Assembly: GCF_002878395.1 (NCBI RefSeq)
Contig: NW_025826215.1
Location: 189,662 to 253,661, forward strand
DNA from: Capsicum annuum
Taxonomy: Eukaryota; Streptophyta; Magnoliopsida; Solanales; Solanaceae
Length of the DNA: 64,000 nt
Direction of reading: 5' to 3'
This document shows positions 1-11,571 of this stretch, piece by piece. A model generated the notes under the pieces. It was not told the origin of the DNA. It saw only the letters and a list, made by a program, of their open reading frames with translations, and did no database searches. Each line of letters opens with the position of its first letter. Within the stretch, counting starts at the first letter, position 1. Both the position numbers and the translations under genes were made by a program.

Positions 1-481
1 ATTCCACATACCGATGCATACTCTTTTTTTTGCACTATGATATCTCATATCATCAGTTTGGACGCTCAAGTTCCCAACCACGCATAGACATATTTTAGAT
101 TCAGCCAGCAGTATCAGATTTAGTAGTGAGTCCTCATCTATCGGGGATATACCTTTATTTTTGTATTTTCAATAGCTTCAGTATTTCTTTAGTTAGATTT
201 AGTTGGGGGCTTGTCCTATCAAATCCATATTCAGATAGTTCAGTTGGAGGCTTTTTAGACTAGACTAGTTCAAACAGTATTTCAGATTTCAGATGTTTTA
301 TCAAACATTATTATTTATCAGTATTTCAGATTTTGAACCTTATGGCATTTCATCCCGTTTTCCACATGATTACTGTATTACTATTTAGTGCTCATAGTAG
401 ATATCAATCATGGGTTAGCTTGTGGTCCCTCAGGATCGTAAGCACCGTGTAGCGTCTGGGGTACAGACTCGGGGAATTACA
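1..481 (+). repeat. 3' end of a family-A LTR, cut by the window edge
   Basis: The sequence matches the 3' part of the family-A LTRs at 6125-8695 and 35705-38284. Shared landmarks are the block around a TTTTTTTGCACTATGAT stretch, the 'gtgagtcctcat' motif near 128, and the terminal block AGCACCGTGTAGCGTCTGGGG before a closing ATTACA at 476-481. It lies on the plus strand and abuts minus-strand pol sequence at 482, so it is probably the end of a family-A insertion into that older element. The rest of the insertion is outside the window. Confidence 0.8.
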
Positions 482-850
482 TATATTTTTGTAGAATCCG
501 GATGAACATCATACCTAGAATTATATGCTTCAATCAAAATTCTTTCTCGAAACCCACAACATCTGGAACATGCAACTTACCTTGGTATCTTAAAATATAA
601 TTTTCCTAATTTCAAATGCCATACACTTTTGCTGGCCAATATCCTTCTTGATTTGCATCAAAATGGGGTCATTAGCTTGTTTTTACTCAACTTTGGCACC
701 TAAGGATGATTTGTTCACCTTTTGAATGAACAATCATCCATCCTCTGAGTCTAAGAGCCAGACTCCCAAATTAGAAAGTCAATGGATATCTTTAACTATA
801 TTTCTCTTTTCTTCCTCAACATGAGAGACTATCCATGGACAAACTGCTAA
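482..850 (-). pseudogene. R1 RNase H-to-integrase linker remnant
   Basis: Minus-strand translation in mixed frames gives the leucine- and lysine-rich connector that follows RNase H in Tekay-type polyproteins (HVEEEKREI-like, then a run ending near RYQGKLHVPD). Homology stops at about 490, before any integrase zinc finger. Several in-frame stops are present. The family assignment rests on the equivalent, better preserved segments at 15507-15770 and 33780-34046. Confidence 0.55.
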
Positions 851-1340
851 GAGCATCAACAATCACATTAGCTTTACCTGGGTGATAGTGTACATTCATT
901 TCATAATCTTTTAACAGCTTAAGCCACCGCCTCTACCTGAGATTCCATTCTTTCTGAGTTAACGCGTACGGTAAGCTCTTATGATTAGTAAAAATGTCAA
1001 CATGTAACCTATAAAGATAATGATACCAAATCTTGATCGCAAACACTATAACCGCCAATTGTAAATTATGGGTGGGATAGTTCTTCTCATGGACTTTCAA
1101 TTTTCTAGATGCATAAGCCACCACCTTTCCATGCTGCATAAGTATCCACCCAAGTCCCACTAACAAAATCATCTATACCCTCAGGAAGAGTCAAAACCGA
1201 TGTAGTAGTCAACTTGTATTTAAATTTCTAAAAACTATTCTCACAAGCCTCGAACCCTAAAACTTTACTTTCTTTTGACTCAACCCAGTAAGTGAAGCAG
1301 CTATAGATGAAAAACTCTCTATAAACCTCTTAAAGTATTC
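851..1340 (-). pseudogene. R1 RNase H domain remnant
   Basis: An open stretch at 933-1172 (minus) reads [20 protein letters not shown] and continues through the [11 protein letters not shown] and FTNHKSL segments. These correspond to the conserved RNase H core of gypsy polymerases, which removes RNA from the RNA-DNA hybrid during reverse transcription. In intact relatives the last motif is FTDHKSL; here the catalytic-type aspartate is asparagine. Frames are broken on both sides. Confidence 0.8.
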
Positions 1341-1389
1341 TACCAAACAAAGAAGCTCCAAATGTCAGTTGGAGTCATAGGTCTTGGAC

Positions 1390-2060
1390 ATTTATTTAAT
1401 ACTTCAACCTTATGGGGATCAACCTTAATTCCCTCACTAGAAATAATATGCCCCAAAAAAGCTATTACACTGAGCCAGAACTCACACATAGAGAATTTAG
1501 CATACAACTCATGGTCCTTAAGGGTTTAAAGGATAATTCAGAGATGATTGACATGTTCCTCCTCGCTCTTAGAGTAGATCAGAATATTACCAATGAAAAC
1601 TATGATAAATAGATTCAAAACTGTCGGAACACCCTATTCATGAGGTCTATAAAATTTGCAGGTGCATTAGTCAGTCCAAAGGACATGACCAAGAATTCAT
1701 AATGACCATACCCAATTTAAAAGATATTTTGAGAATGTCAGCCTCCCTAACCTTCAACTGGTGATAGCCCGAATGAAGGTCTATCTTACAAAAACTCCTA
1801 GCACCCGAAAGTTGGTCAAAAAGATCATTAATTTTGGTAAGAGGGCACTTATTCTTAATAGTGACTTTATTCAACTGACGATAATCTATACACATATAGA
1901 CGGAGACATCTTTCTGGTGCACAAAGAGTATGGAAGCACCCTAAGAAGAGATACTAGGAAAAATAAAACCTTTGTTAAGTAGGTCATATAACTATTCATT
2001 TAATCTTTTCAGTTTCGCAGGAGCCATTCTATTCAGCAAAATAGAAATAGGTTGTGTTTC
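1390..2060 (-). pseudogene. R1 reverse transcriptase remnant, catalytic motif lost
   Basis: The stretch at 1671-1922 (minus) contains [19 protein letters not shown], then INDLFDQL and [11 protein letters not shown], the fingers and palm motifs of gypsy reverse transcriptase. Further downstream, after a frameshift, the catalytic loop reads F-I-G-N where an active enzyme has [YF]-I-D-D. The GGT AAT codons lie at 1586-1591 on the complementary strand. Both catalytic aspartates are gone, so the copy is dead regardless of its frameshifts. Confidence 0.85.
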
Positions 2061-2487
2061 TAGCAATAGATCAATACCAAAGTCTATCTAGATCAATACC
2101 AAAGTCTATCTCCCTATCTGGTGGTATCCAGAGAGTTCATCAGGAAAGAGTTCTGGGAATTCATTAACTACTGTGACCGACTAGAGAGAATGATTTTCTG
2201 TGCTGGAGTCTTTGACCCAAACAAGATGTTACAAACAACTTTTTGATATAAGTTTATGGTATCTAAGATAAGATAAGAGATTTCCTTTCGATGCTAATGA
2301 ATACGCCTTTTATAACTGGCTCATTAGGGAAAAAGAAGGTGACCTTTCTAGTTATACAATATAATGTACCATAATACGAGTGAAGCTACTCCATCCCTAA
2401 AATAGCATCAAAATCCACCATATCAAGTTCTACAAGGTCTACCATAGTATCTTGGTGGAAAATCGATACCACACAGTTTCTATAAGA

Positions 2488-2730
2488 TCATCTAGTAATA
2501 ATAGAGTCACAAAATGGGGTAGAGATAGAGAAGGGTTCAGAAATATTTTTAGACTCAAAACTAAAACTCGCTGCCACAAAAGGAATCACATAATATAGTG
2601 TAGACTTAGGATCAAGAAACACATAGATATTATGAGAGAAGATCTGTAACATACCCATAACAAAAATGGGTGAAACCTTTGAGTCCTGGAAAATTTTTAA
2701 TGCATACATACGATTGTGACCTCCACCCAT
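2488..2730 (-). pseudogene. R1 aspartic protease remnant
   Basis: The 80-residue frame includes the protease landmark 'YVFLDPKSTLYYV' around residues 36-48 (DPKS at 2602-2613). In related elements the site is D-[ST/P]-G-[SA], typically DPGS followed by a serine/tyrosine run. Here the glycine is lysine. The protease normally cleaves the Gag-Pol polyprotein; this copy is probably inactive. It overlaps the preceding zinc-knuckle frame, which shows a frameshift between the two domains. Confidence 0.7.
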
Positions 2731-2939
2731 CCAGAAGCATTCCCTTTAGCTGCTAGGTTGGAAGAAGTAGTCATTGGGGCTTTATTTCCCCCAAATATCC
2801 CCTTTGAAAAAGAAAGGTCTCTAAGTATATGGTCGAGTAGACCATATCTGTAGCATATATCTCTCCCATATTGGTATCTCCCCAGGTGATACTTCCCACA
2901 AGTTCCCCAGTAAGGATATGACCTGAACAGCTGAGCCAA
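2697..2939 (-). pseudogene. R1 Gag zinc-knuckle remnant
   Basis: Residues 13-42 read TCGKYHLG, then CYRYGLLDHILRDL (2814-2855). This aligns with the C-x2-C-x4-H-x4-C nucleocapsid knuckle that binds template RNA. The second cysteine is tyrosine and the last is leucine, so two of four zinc ligands are lost. The histidine and first cysteine remain. Confidence 0.75.
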
Positions 2940-2949
2940 GCTACCTTGG

Positions 2950-3950
2950 GCTAAGTACTTTAAGTCTTGTTCTTATTTTCAGATTGAAATTGCTTTTCGC
3001 TTGAAGGCCTAGGTGCAGGTGCTCTGGCTAAGGACTAGAAATTACCTTAAAATTTCTTCTTTGACCTTTTCCTACCCCATTTACCACCCTATTGCTGACT
3101 GACATCCTGCTCAAACAACCTAACTTTCCGAGTCTACCTCTCTTTATTACTTGTCTACTTTTTTTCTCCTTCTCCACCTATTGTATATGCACTACTAACC
3201 TGGTTATATCCATATCATTATTCAGCATTGCCCCCTTATATTCAAACACTAAATTATTTGAAAGACCGAATACAAACTTTCTCATGCAAGACCTCATATT
3301 AGTCACCAACTCTAGGGCATAGTGGGAAAGCTAGGTGAATTTCAATGCATATTAGTTGATGTTTATCTTTCCCTGCTTCAGATTGATAAATTCCTTAGCC
3401 TTAGCTTCCCTCAATTCCTAAGGAAATAAATGGTCCAGAAATATATCCAAAAAATTTTCCCATACTGCAAGTTCAGTATTCTCACCTCTCATCTATTCCC
3501 ACTCTTCATACCACTGGTAAGCTACCCCTTCAACTAATAGGCAGCAAACTCCACTCCCTCTGTATCACTATCATGCATGACCGTAAGTATTTTCTCCATC
3601 TTATTAATTGACTCTTGAGGATCCTCTCAACATTAGTACCCATAAACTTGGGTGGGTTCAGCCTCATGAATAGACAAATCCGAGTGACTTCAGAATAAAT
3701 AGTGATAGAACTCATATTTCCAGACCGACAAGACTGCAATGCCACAAGTTGAGCAAGCATATGAATAGACTGATAGAAATCAACATTTGAGGCCTCTCTT
3801 TATGGAGACTGAGTATGGTTAATACTGGGTTGAGGAGCTTAAGGAGGGCTAGTAGGGACTAATAGAACCCCTGGGAAGAAGGGAATTGAAAAGCACGATC
3901 TCTATAGTGGGTCTACATCCCATGTGTAAGGTTTCATTCCTATTTTCCTT
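2950..3950 (-). pseudogene. R1 gag remnant
   Basis: The frame at 3530-3760 (minus) contains RICLFMRLNPPKFMGTNVE, corresponding to the 'R..F.R.NPP.F.G' start of the retrotransposon Gag domain that assembles the particle. The rest of Gag (about 2950-3530) is spread over several frames with stops. Sequence beyond 3950 toward the primer site at 4279 looks like untranslated leader. Confidence 0.75.
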
Positions 3951-4278
3951 TCTCAGTAAAAAGGCCTTTCTTTAACTGAAGTAAAAGATTAGTTCATTCT
4001 TGATGGTTCTTTTTCAGCATTCGTTCCAATAGGAACAGAGGGTTCAGCTGAGGTACTCTGAATGTTGAATATTTGGGGAGGTATGATCTTAAGTATAGAA
4101 AGTCATAAGTTAGGAGAATTTTATGGTACTAGACTCTATAGCACGAACTAAAACATATAGAAAGTGAAATATTCCTAAATGCCCCCTAGTCTCCCTCTTA
4201 TAAGTGTGGTGCTATACACACTCATAAAAAGAACTCTACTCGACACGGTTTTATAGACACCACAGGACCCTAGATCAT

Positions 4279-4290
4279 GCTCTAATATTA
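4279..4290 (-). other. R1 degenerate primer-binding site
   Basis: GCTCTAATATTA is the reverse-strand form of the tRNA-Met(i) site TGGTATCAGAGC with three changes. It sits 4 bases before a TG at 4295, where the 5' LTR would end. Compare the intact site at 18940-18952. Confidence 0.6.
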
Positions 4291-4299
4291 AGGTTGTCA

Positions 4300-5133
4300 C
4301 ATCCCAAGCTAAGCCTATCAACTAGGTTGGGTCAGGTCGGACAGGCCTGATTAACTCAGCCCAATTTGAATCGGCATTGGTGGATTCAATCAATTCCTGA
4401 GCCCCAATCTCGAGCTTGTTCATCTAGCATTGTCAGCCCAGCGGGCCGGCCTAATTATGAAATTAGATCAGGCCCACCGGGTACCCGCATCGGACCAGCC
4501 TGGTTGAATTAAAAAAAATTATAGTGGATTGTTGACCAAAATTCTACCAATTAGAGAATGATAACCCAACGGCCAATTGTCTGATTTGGCATATTAAATT
4601 TTTTTAAAAAAATTATTTCAATTTTTTTTCTATAAATACCCCAACTCAAAAATTTTCACACAACTCACAATCTCATTCTCTCAATCTCTCTTAATTATTC
4701 TAATTATTGGCTAAAGTACTCAATTTTATTTTTTAATTTTATAATTACAAATATCAAGTAAAACTTTTCTAAAGTCTCAACTTTTGAATACTTCAAAAAT
4801 TTGATATTGTAGTTTCATCTCTTATTTTTAATTTTTAATAAGTGTATTATTTGTTAAATATTTTATTATTATTTTTGTGTTTTTTGAATATTTATTAGTT
4901 TAATTTTGTAGTATGGATAAATTAAGAAAAGTCGATAAAAGTGTTTGAAATTTGTGTCCTAAAAGTGGTAGTGGTAATAAAAAATAAATTGGTGGCAGTT
5001 CCGATAATGGTAGTTCTAGTACTAGATATACCCATGTGCCACTAGCAAACTGTTTGAGAATGAAATAGGTGTAGATGCTCATGATATAAATTTTTTATAA
5101 GCTCAAGAAAATTATGGTATAGAAGAAGAGCAT
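4300..5133 (+). mobile_element. hAT-type transposon remnant, left part
   Basis: 4320-4520 is a GC-richer block with repeated GGCCC/GGCCGG motifs typical of hAT subterminal DNA. 4600-4700 resembles a hAT transposase leader (ACAACTCACAATCTCATTC run). An ATG at 4915 opens a lysine/serine-rich reading frame, MDKLRKVDKSV, then a TGA, as in the N-terminus of plant hAT transposases. At 5133 it is interrupted by the B insertion. Its continuation starts at 51788, where an acidic frame resumes in phase. The exact terminal repeat was not found. Confidence 0.55.
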
Positions 5134-6124
5134 TGTAATACACCATACTTTTCTTAGTTTAGTTCAGATCCTAGTGAGTGCTTAAGAAGCTTAGAACCTA
5201 AAAATTTCACTGAGTGTTGGAAACTTAGTCATATATTTAACACTTTCTAACTTTAATGAATTTTAAAATGACCTTCCGGACTTTGAGATGAGGGTTTTTG
5301 AGTTGAATTATGTTTAGGGGAGTAAGGATCATGTCTCGAGGAAGTTTCAAAATTTTTAGGTGAGAAGTTATGGCATTTTTAATTTAGACAGTAGCTAACC
5401 GTGATAGGACCGCATCACGGTGACATGCAAAATGACATTCGTCCAGTTTTCAGTGGATCACTGCGATAGTACTGTGTCGTGGTGAATTTCCTGTTCACAA
5501 TCGTTCATTTTCCAGTGAAGCACCGTGATTAGCTCACGTTATGAGAAAGCTCAAATTACCGTTCTTCCCTTTCCAGTGTCTCACCGAGATTTCACTGCAT
5601 CGTGGTGAAGTGCTAAATCATACTCATCCTTTGGATGAAAAATTCCAATAGCTTAACGCGATTCCACTGGGTCATAGTGAAGACGTATTTGTCATGCTCT
5701 TGATCAATAATTTGAAATGCATATGCCATGACCTCTATCCTAGTGTTTGAAGTGCTTATGAGGTGAATAATGTTCCTAGAAATCACTTAGAGCCAAGTTG
5801 AGCCAAGACCCTTAGATTCGTCCAAAGTTTAGGATTTTATTCTATAAGGGTCCCCTTTAAATGTGTATAACTTTTTATATACATGGGATTTTTCAGATTA
5901 AGACCCAAAAAATTATAGATAATTGAATTAGCTTTCCAACAATACCAATTTTTCCTTAATCCTATACCTGAGCAAAAAGTTATAACCATTTTAGTGTGAG
6001 ATAAAGCTACCGTGATGGTACCGCATCGTGGTAAGGCGCAAAACTGGGATACGGGTTATGAGTTTTTGCTTTAAATGAATGAGGGGCAATGGGGTCATTT
6101 CCCATATCAACCTAGGTCATAAAT
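5134..6124 (+). repeat. LTR B1, 5' segment
   Basis: Aligns along its length with 43438-44424 of LTR B2. It carries the array of imperfect hairpin repeats (5396-5680, another at 6008-6036) and the CTTTCCAACAATACC block near 5932. It is broken at 6124 by a family-A LTR insertion; the last five bases TAAAT are one copy of that target duplication. Confidence 0.9.
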
Positions 6125-8695
6125 TGTAACACCCTGCAAAATTCTAAGCTTGATTCAGTCCTTTAAAGCTTGTTAAGGGGTCCCAGACTTAGAAAATTTT
6201 AGCTAAGTATTCATGCTTAGAGTTATTTTAGCCTGGATAGTTGACGATCTTATTTCGCGACCCTTATGACCGTTAAATGTTTATTTTTAAGTTGCTTCAT
6301 GATTAGGAATATTAGTAGGTGTTCTCGGACGAGTTTCAAATTTTTCAGACATCGTTTGAGGCACGTTTAGGAGTCCAAACCAGTGTATTGATGTGATCTT
6401 AATGTGCCGCATTGCCTATCACATCGATGAATATTTTCCACAGATCCCAGTGTAATTTTTAGCGATCAACATGGAATCGATATGGTGAATCGGTCATAGC
6501 ATCGACCCCATCGACGCGATGCATCAATCTGCGCATCACTAAGTCAGTTTTCGTTCATTAAGATTTTGCATCCTCAGGGGTATTTGGGATATCTTCCCAC
6601 GACTATTCAGCCCAAAAACATGAAATTCAACTCCCCTTAAGCAAATTACTCAAGAACAAACCCTAAGGCTTTCCATTCAAGATTCAAATCTCAAGAATTT
6701 CACCATCAATCTGTAAGAATTCAAGAATTAAGGTATGTGAAGTGTTCATTCAAGGGTTCCTTCCACCCTTGGAGTCCAAGCAACTCTTTTAAAACTTCAA
6801 GTAGATTGATTTGATATATTTCATGATTGAATTTGATTGTGTTCGTGACTATGACGATGTTAGCTAGGGTTAGAATCCATAAATAGTTTACAAGTTCATG
6901 AGAAATAAATGTCATGTGTGGGTTGCTGTATGGTTTCATGTTAAAAACCTTCTTTGAATTGTGAGTTGGGGTTATGATTATGATGTTTGCATGTTATATT
7001 ATAGTCACGTGCATATATTATGCTCTTCAAGTGACTGATGAATTGTTCATGGGGGTTGAGTAGTGTAACCATATCATCCTAGTATGTATATAAGTTCATG
7101 TCATGCAAGTGTTTGTCAAAATGCCTCAATGAATTATTTGTGATCAAGAAATTTGTTATCATGTTTCAAGATTGTACTATGTCTTATAATTTATGCAATC
7201 GAGTCCTGAGGGTATTCAATACGCGACAATTTACCTATTTACCTAGGGTTACAGTAGTTACAGAATAGTCTCAGTAGTGTTACTAACAGTAGTACTCAGT
7301 AATCAATCACAGTCTTAGTTCAATATTTAGTTCAGAACTCAATGAACTTAGTCAGTTAACAGAACTCAGTAGTATTTCATCAGTTAGCGGAACCTAGTGA
7401 AAAAAGTTTGGTTCAGGTCAGTTAGACAGTATGATTAGAAATAGCTAAATCAAGTCCAGTACAGTCTAAGAATCAGTTCAATGTCTATTTAGTTGGCAGT
7501 AGGATTCAACACTGAGCGAGAGCAGGGATGGAGGCTTTCCCGTCTAGTAGGTAGAGTCTTAGTAGCAATCCTTGTACTCCAAAACTGCATAGCCAACGCA
7601 GGATGATAAGTCACCCGTTAGACTAGGCTTGACTACCTCCCAAGGGTCACCCATCAAATTAGGCTTGGCTTCGCCCAAGTTTCACCCATAAGTTAGGCTT
7701 AGCATCCTAGTCTTTCCAGTATTACCCATGGCACGGTATTAGCACCCTTCTAACTGGGGTCACAGGTTGGACCCCTTCAGTTCAGATTTGGGGCATGTCG
7801 GTTAGATGATTAGCTCTCACAATTTCAGTTTTAGTCTCAATATAGAACTCAGTTCAGTTCTACAGAATTAGGACTATCAGATATAGTCACCAAACTCAGT
7901 ATAGAACTTAGATTAATTCTACATATTTATGACTGTCAGATACAGTTACTCAGATCAGTATAGAACTCAGATTAGTTCTACAGAATCAGGACTGCCAGAT
8001 ATAGTCACTCAGTTATCAGTTATACAGTATTAGTAACTCAGATATTAAAGAATAAGTAATCTAAAACTCAATATCCAGTGTTATCATGACCTTATTTATA
8101 GTTTATCAACTTATGCATGTACTCTCATTCAGTTATGTTCATGTACTCATCCAGTTATTATTCATGCATATGAACCCGTAAATATCAGCCTTCCTCACTT
8201 AGCATACCAGTACATTCAAAGTACTGACGCATACTTTTTTTTTGCACTATGATATCTTATATCATAGGTTCAGAGGCACGGGATCCTGACCGCACTTAGC
8301 ATCCCAGCCTATGAGAAGTAGACTTAGTGGTGAGTCCTCATAGTTTGAGGACACAGGATTATTTCAGTATTTCGGTATAGTTTCTAGTAGTCAGAGTAGT
8401 TGGGTGCTTGTCTCATCAACTCCATAATTTAGGTAGTTAGAGGCATTTGAACTAAAATATTTCAGATAGTCTTTTTAGTATTCAGTATTCAGGTTTCAAT
8501 ATTCAGTATTGATTTTTCACAGTTATGAACCTCATGGCATTTTCAGCCTAACTTCTGCATTCATACCTGTTATATTGTTATTATAGTGTTATTATTATTT
8601 AGTGCTCATGGAAGGTACCAATCATGGGTTAGCTGGTGATCCTTTGGGGTCGCTAGCACCGTGTAGCATCCGGGGTATAGACTCAGGGCGTTACA
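6125..8695 (+). repeat. A1: solo LTR of family A
   Basis: A 2,571-bp LTR beginning TGTAACACCC and ending GGGCGTTACA, inserted in LTR B1. Flanks are TAAAT (6120-6124) and TAGAT (8696-8700), a target duplication with one change; the empty site is visible in B2 near 44420. No internal domain follows. It is co-linear with the 2,580-bp LTR at 35705-38284. It contains tandem repeats of about 60 bp around 7840-8010 with the near-palindrome GACTGTCAGATACAGT. It probably arose by recombination between the two LTRs of a former complete element. Confidence 0.9.
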
Positions 8696-10957
8696 TAGAT
8701 ACACGATCTTAAGCCTCCATTAAGGAATTATTTTTCCCTCATAATCCTAGTTTACTCCCAAGAACAAACCCTAATCAATCTTCTTCAAGATTCATCCATT
8801 CCATTACCTCCTATTTAAGAAAACAATCAAGAATTAGGCTTTCTATTCCAAGAAGTTAAAGAAAACATTCAAGAACATTTCCAAGAATATCAATTCGATT
8901 CATCTTCTTCAGGGAACAATATTAAAAAAAACAAATAGGAATTCAAGTCAACCTTCTTCATCAATTTAAGCAATTAAAGTATGTGAGGTTTATGAACAAG
9001 CATACTTCTTTCATCTTTGTACCCAAAATTATTTTAAAACTGATTTTTATATGAATTTACATTAGTTTTAAATTAGGGTTCATACCCAATATTGTTATTT
9101 ACAAGATTATGATATTTTGAGAGATTTAGATGTTGAATTACATGTCTACTTTTGTATTTTATGCGTATTGCTGAAATTTCCAGATTTATAATTGAATTAT
9201 CATTATCTTCATTATCAAGAATGAATATTATCATATTTTAACATGTATTTGATGCATGGGTTATTAATCCCTAGTTTAATATTGCTATTTTAAGAATTGT
9301 CATGCTATGAGCACCCTTTGACTAGATTATTTTCAGATTTTTTATAAAGATTTGATCTTTGATCTCAGTTTAGACATTGAATCCACTTTACAGTTTCAGA
9401 TTTTAGTTTAACTTAGCAATTATATAGTTGGTTTCATAATGAACCATTATACTATATTTTTAAAGTGGATTTCCAAAAGAATGAGCAAACAGATTAAAGA
9501 GAGTAGTATTTATCACCGAGCGGAAAGTGTGGGATTAACGTGCCCTAACTTCCACAGAACTACATGGCCAACATAGGTACAGATTATCAGATTATTCCCA
9601 TTTCTATATGGATGACAGCTACAGATGTGATCACTTAGATTAGGTTGTACTCCTTTGCAAGAGTATGACACCTCTCCCATCGTGATGTTTTTCCCATAAG
9701 GAAACAAGATGTTGGACTCCATGATAGCTCACATGGTTAATGTCAGTTAGAAGAACTCCCTTCAGATAAAGTATTTTTCCCTACAACTTATATATATGTA
9801 TACAAAAGTTTTTGGCACTACAATTTTAAAGTCTTATAAACAGAATAACAGAACAATTTTAGAAACTAAGTGTAAAGGCTTACAGACTTACTCAGATATT
9901 GCTTTACTTAAGCCTTAGTTACAGACCTATAGTTTTAGTTCTTAGAAGATAAAGTGAGCCTTTTTCACTTAGCTTACATGATTTGCAAACAGAACAGAAG
10001 TACAACTTTTAGAACTAAGTGTTATGACTCACAATATTTATACAGCATGTTTTACTATTCATGATATATGATTTCTCAACTTTTAGTTACTCAAGCCAGC
10101 GTGAGTCATTTTCACTTAGCATTAATTATTTCCAAAATGTATGTACTTATACATATATAGTTATAGTTTTACTTATGCATTTACCCCCATATGCTCAGTA
10201 CATTCCAAAAGTACTGATCCATATATATGTTTATGTGCTACATTGTCTTATAATGTAGGTACAAGTTGTGGTATGTATTGTCAGAATCAGATAGTTGCAG
10301 ATTATAGTTAGCAGATGACGAGTCCTCTTACTTTGGGGACTTTTGTTAGATGTTATTTATGTACTTTACTTTCTTACTCATATATATTGATTAGTGGTAG
10401 TTGGAGTCGCGTCCCAGCTATCTATATTCAGTATAGTAGAGGCTTCATAGATGTCAATTAGAGTCAGTCATGTAATTTTAGTCCCTCTTTGCAGACTTTA
10501 TCAGAATGTACAATTATTTTTATAAAGTTCTAGTGGACTAGTGTTTCTTGATGCTTTATTTTATAGTTTCCAAGTGAGAATTGTATGTAAGGTGGGTTGT
10601 TAAATCATGTTTAGCACTATAGATTAAGTTTGAACAGTGGATGGTCATCAAGGTGGATGTAATGATCTATTGGTTAGTGTGGCTTGTTGTATGAAAGTGG
10701 TCTAGTAGGCCTGAACAGTGCATACAAGAGTTTAAGTTCAGTTATTCATAATTACGTATGATTTTATAAGTATGATGTTGACGTGTGCCCAAGGTGATAT
10801 AGGGATTGAATTATTTTTTCTAAGGTTATTAAGTATTGTGTGTGGTTAGTAGTACCCTTGAATTGATAAGTATGAATAAGGCTATGTGGTATACGATGTC
10901 CTTGTTAATTAACTTATGGGTTACAGGTTGATGATGTTGGTGTAAGGAAAAATAAGT
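8696..10957 (+). repeat. B1 continuation, duplicated copy 1 (LTR remainder plus internal start)
   Basis: 8701-10510 aligns with 44430-46245 of LTR B2. At about 10510 it jumps straight into B internal sequence (equivalent to 47395 onward), so the LTR 3' end, primer site and leader are deleted. The whole block is repeated at 38285-40530 with the same deletion. It stops at about 10951-10960, where family-A LTR sequence begins without a target duplication. Non-coding. Confidence 0.85.
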
Positions 10958-11571
10958 GGTATAGAACTCAAATCAGTATAGTTTTCAGATAAGTTCTATA
11001 GAATCAGGACTGTTAGATATAGTTACTTAGTTATCAGTTATACAGTATCAGTAACTCAGATATCAGTGAATCAATAATCCAGAACTCAGTATCAAGTGTT
11101 ATCATGACCCCAGTTACAGTTTATGTATTCATGCATGTACTCTTATTCAGTTATGTTCATGTACTTAGCTAGTTATTGTTCATGCATATAAACCCGTGCA
11201 TATCATCCTACCTCACTTATCATACTAGTACATTTAAAATACCAACGCATGTTTTTCTTTTACGCTATGATGTCTTATATCATAGGTTCCGACGCATGAG
11301 CTCATGACCGCACTTAGCAACCCAGCCTATCAGCAGCACACTTAGTGGTGAGTCCTTATAGTTCGAGGACAGAGTATTATTTATGTATTTTAGTACAGTT
11401 TCTAGTAGCCGAAGTTAGTTGGAGGCTTGTCCTATCAACTCCATAATTCAGGCAGTTATAGGCTTTTGAACTAGAATATTTCAGACAGTTATTTCAGTAT
11501 TCAGTATTGATTTTTTTTAAGTTATGAACCGTATGGCATTTTCAGCCTAACTTCCACATTCATAAAAGTTA
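10958..11571 (+). repeat. A2: partial 5' LTR of D, first segment
   Basis: Corresponds base for base to about 37551-38163 of LTR A3. The upstream ~1.85 kb of the LTR is missing because of a rearrangement breakpoint. It is interrupted at 11571 by element C; AGTTA at 11567-11571 is the left target duplication. Confidence 0.85.

Larger units (their letters stand above)
482..4294 (-). mobile_element. R1: degraded Ty3/gypsy chromovirus-type element, partial
   Basis: Reading the minus strand from 4294 leftward, remnants appear in the order primer site, gag, zinc knuckle, aspartic protease, reverse transcriptase, RNase H and the start of the RNase H-integrase linker. This order defines Ty3/gypsy. 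Integrase and the 3' LTR are missing because a family-A LTR begins at 481. Every domain has stops or frameshifts, and key residues are lost in the zinc knuckle, protease and RT. Only the TG of a 5' LTR may remain at 4295 before hAT-like sequence starts. This is the most decayed coding element in the window. Confidence 0.85.

Noticed and set aside
6125..8695. Solo LTR A1 as an insertion independent of D
   Set aside because: Both share the same target site and the flanking B blocks share the same deletion, so duplication of one insertion explains the data better.
10061..10258. Short frame starting MIYDFSTFSYSSQ that recurs at 45785 and partly at 39642
   Set aside because: Recurrence is explained by DNA-level copies of the same LTR segment; lengths and ends differ and no conserved protein is evident.
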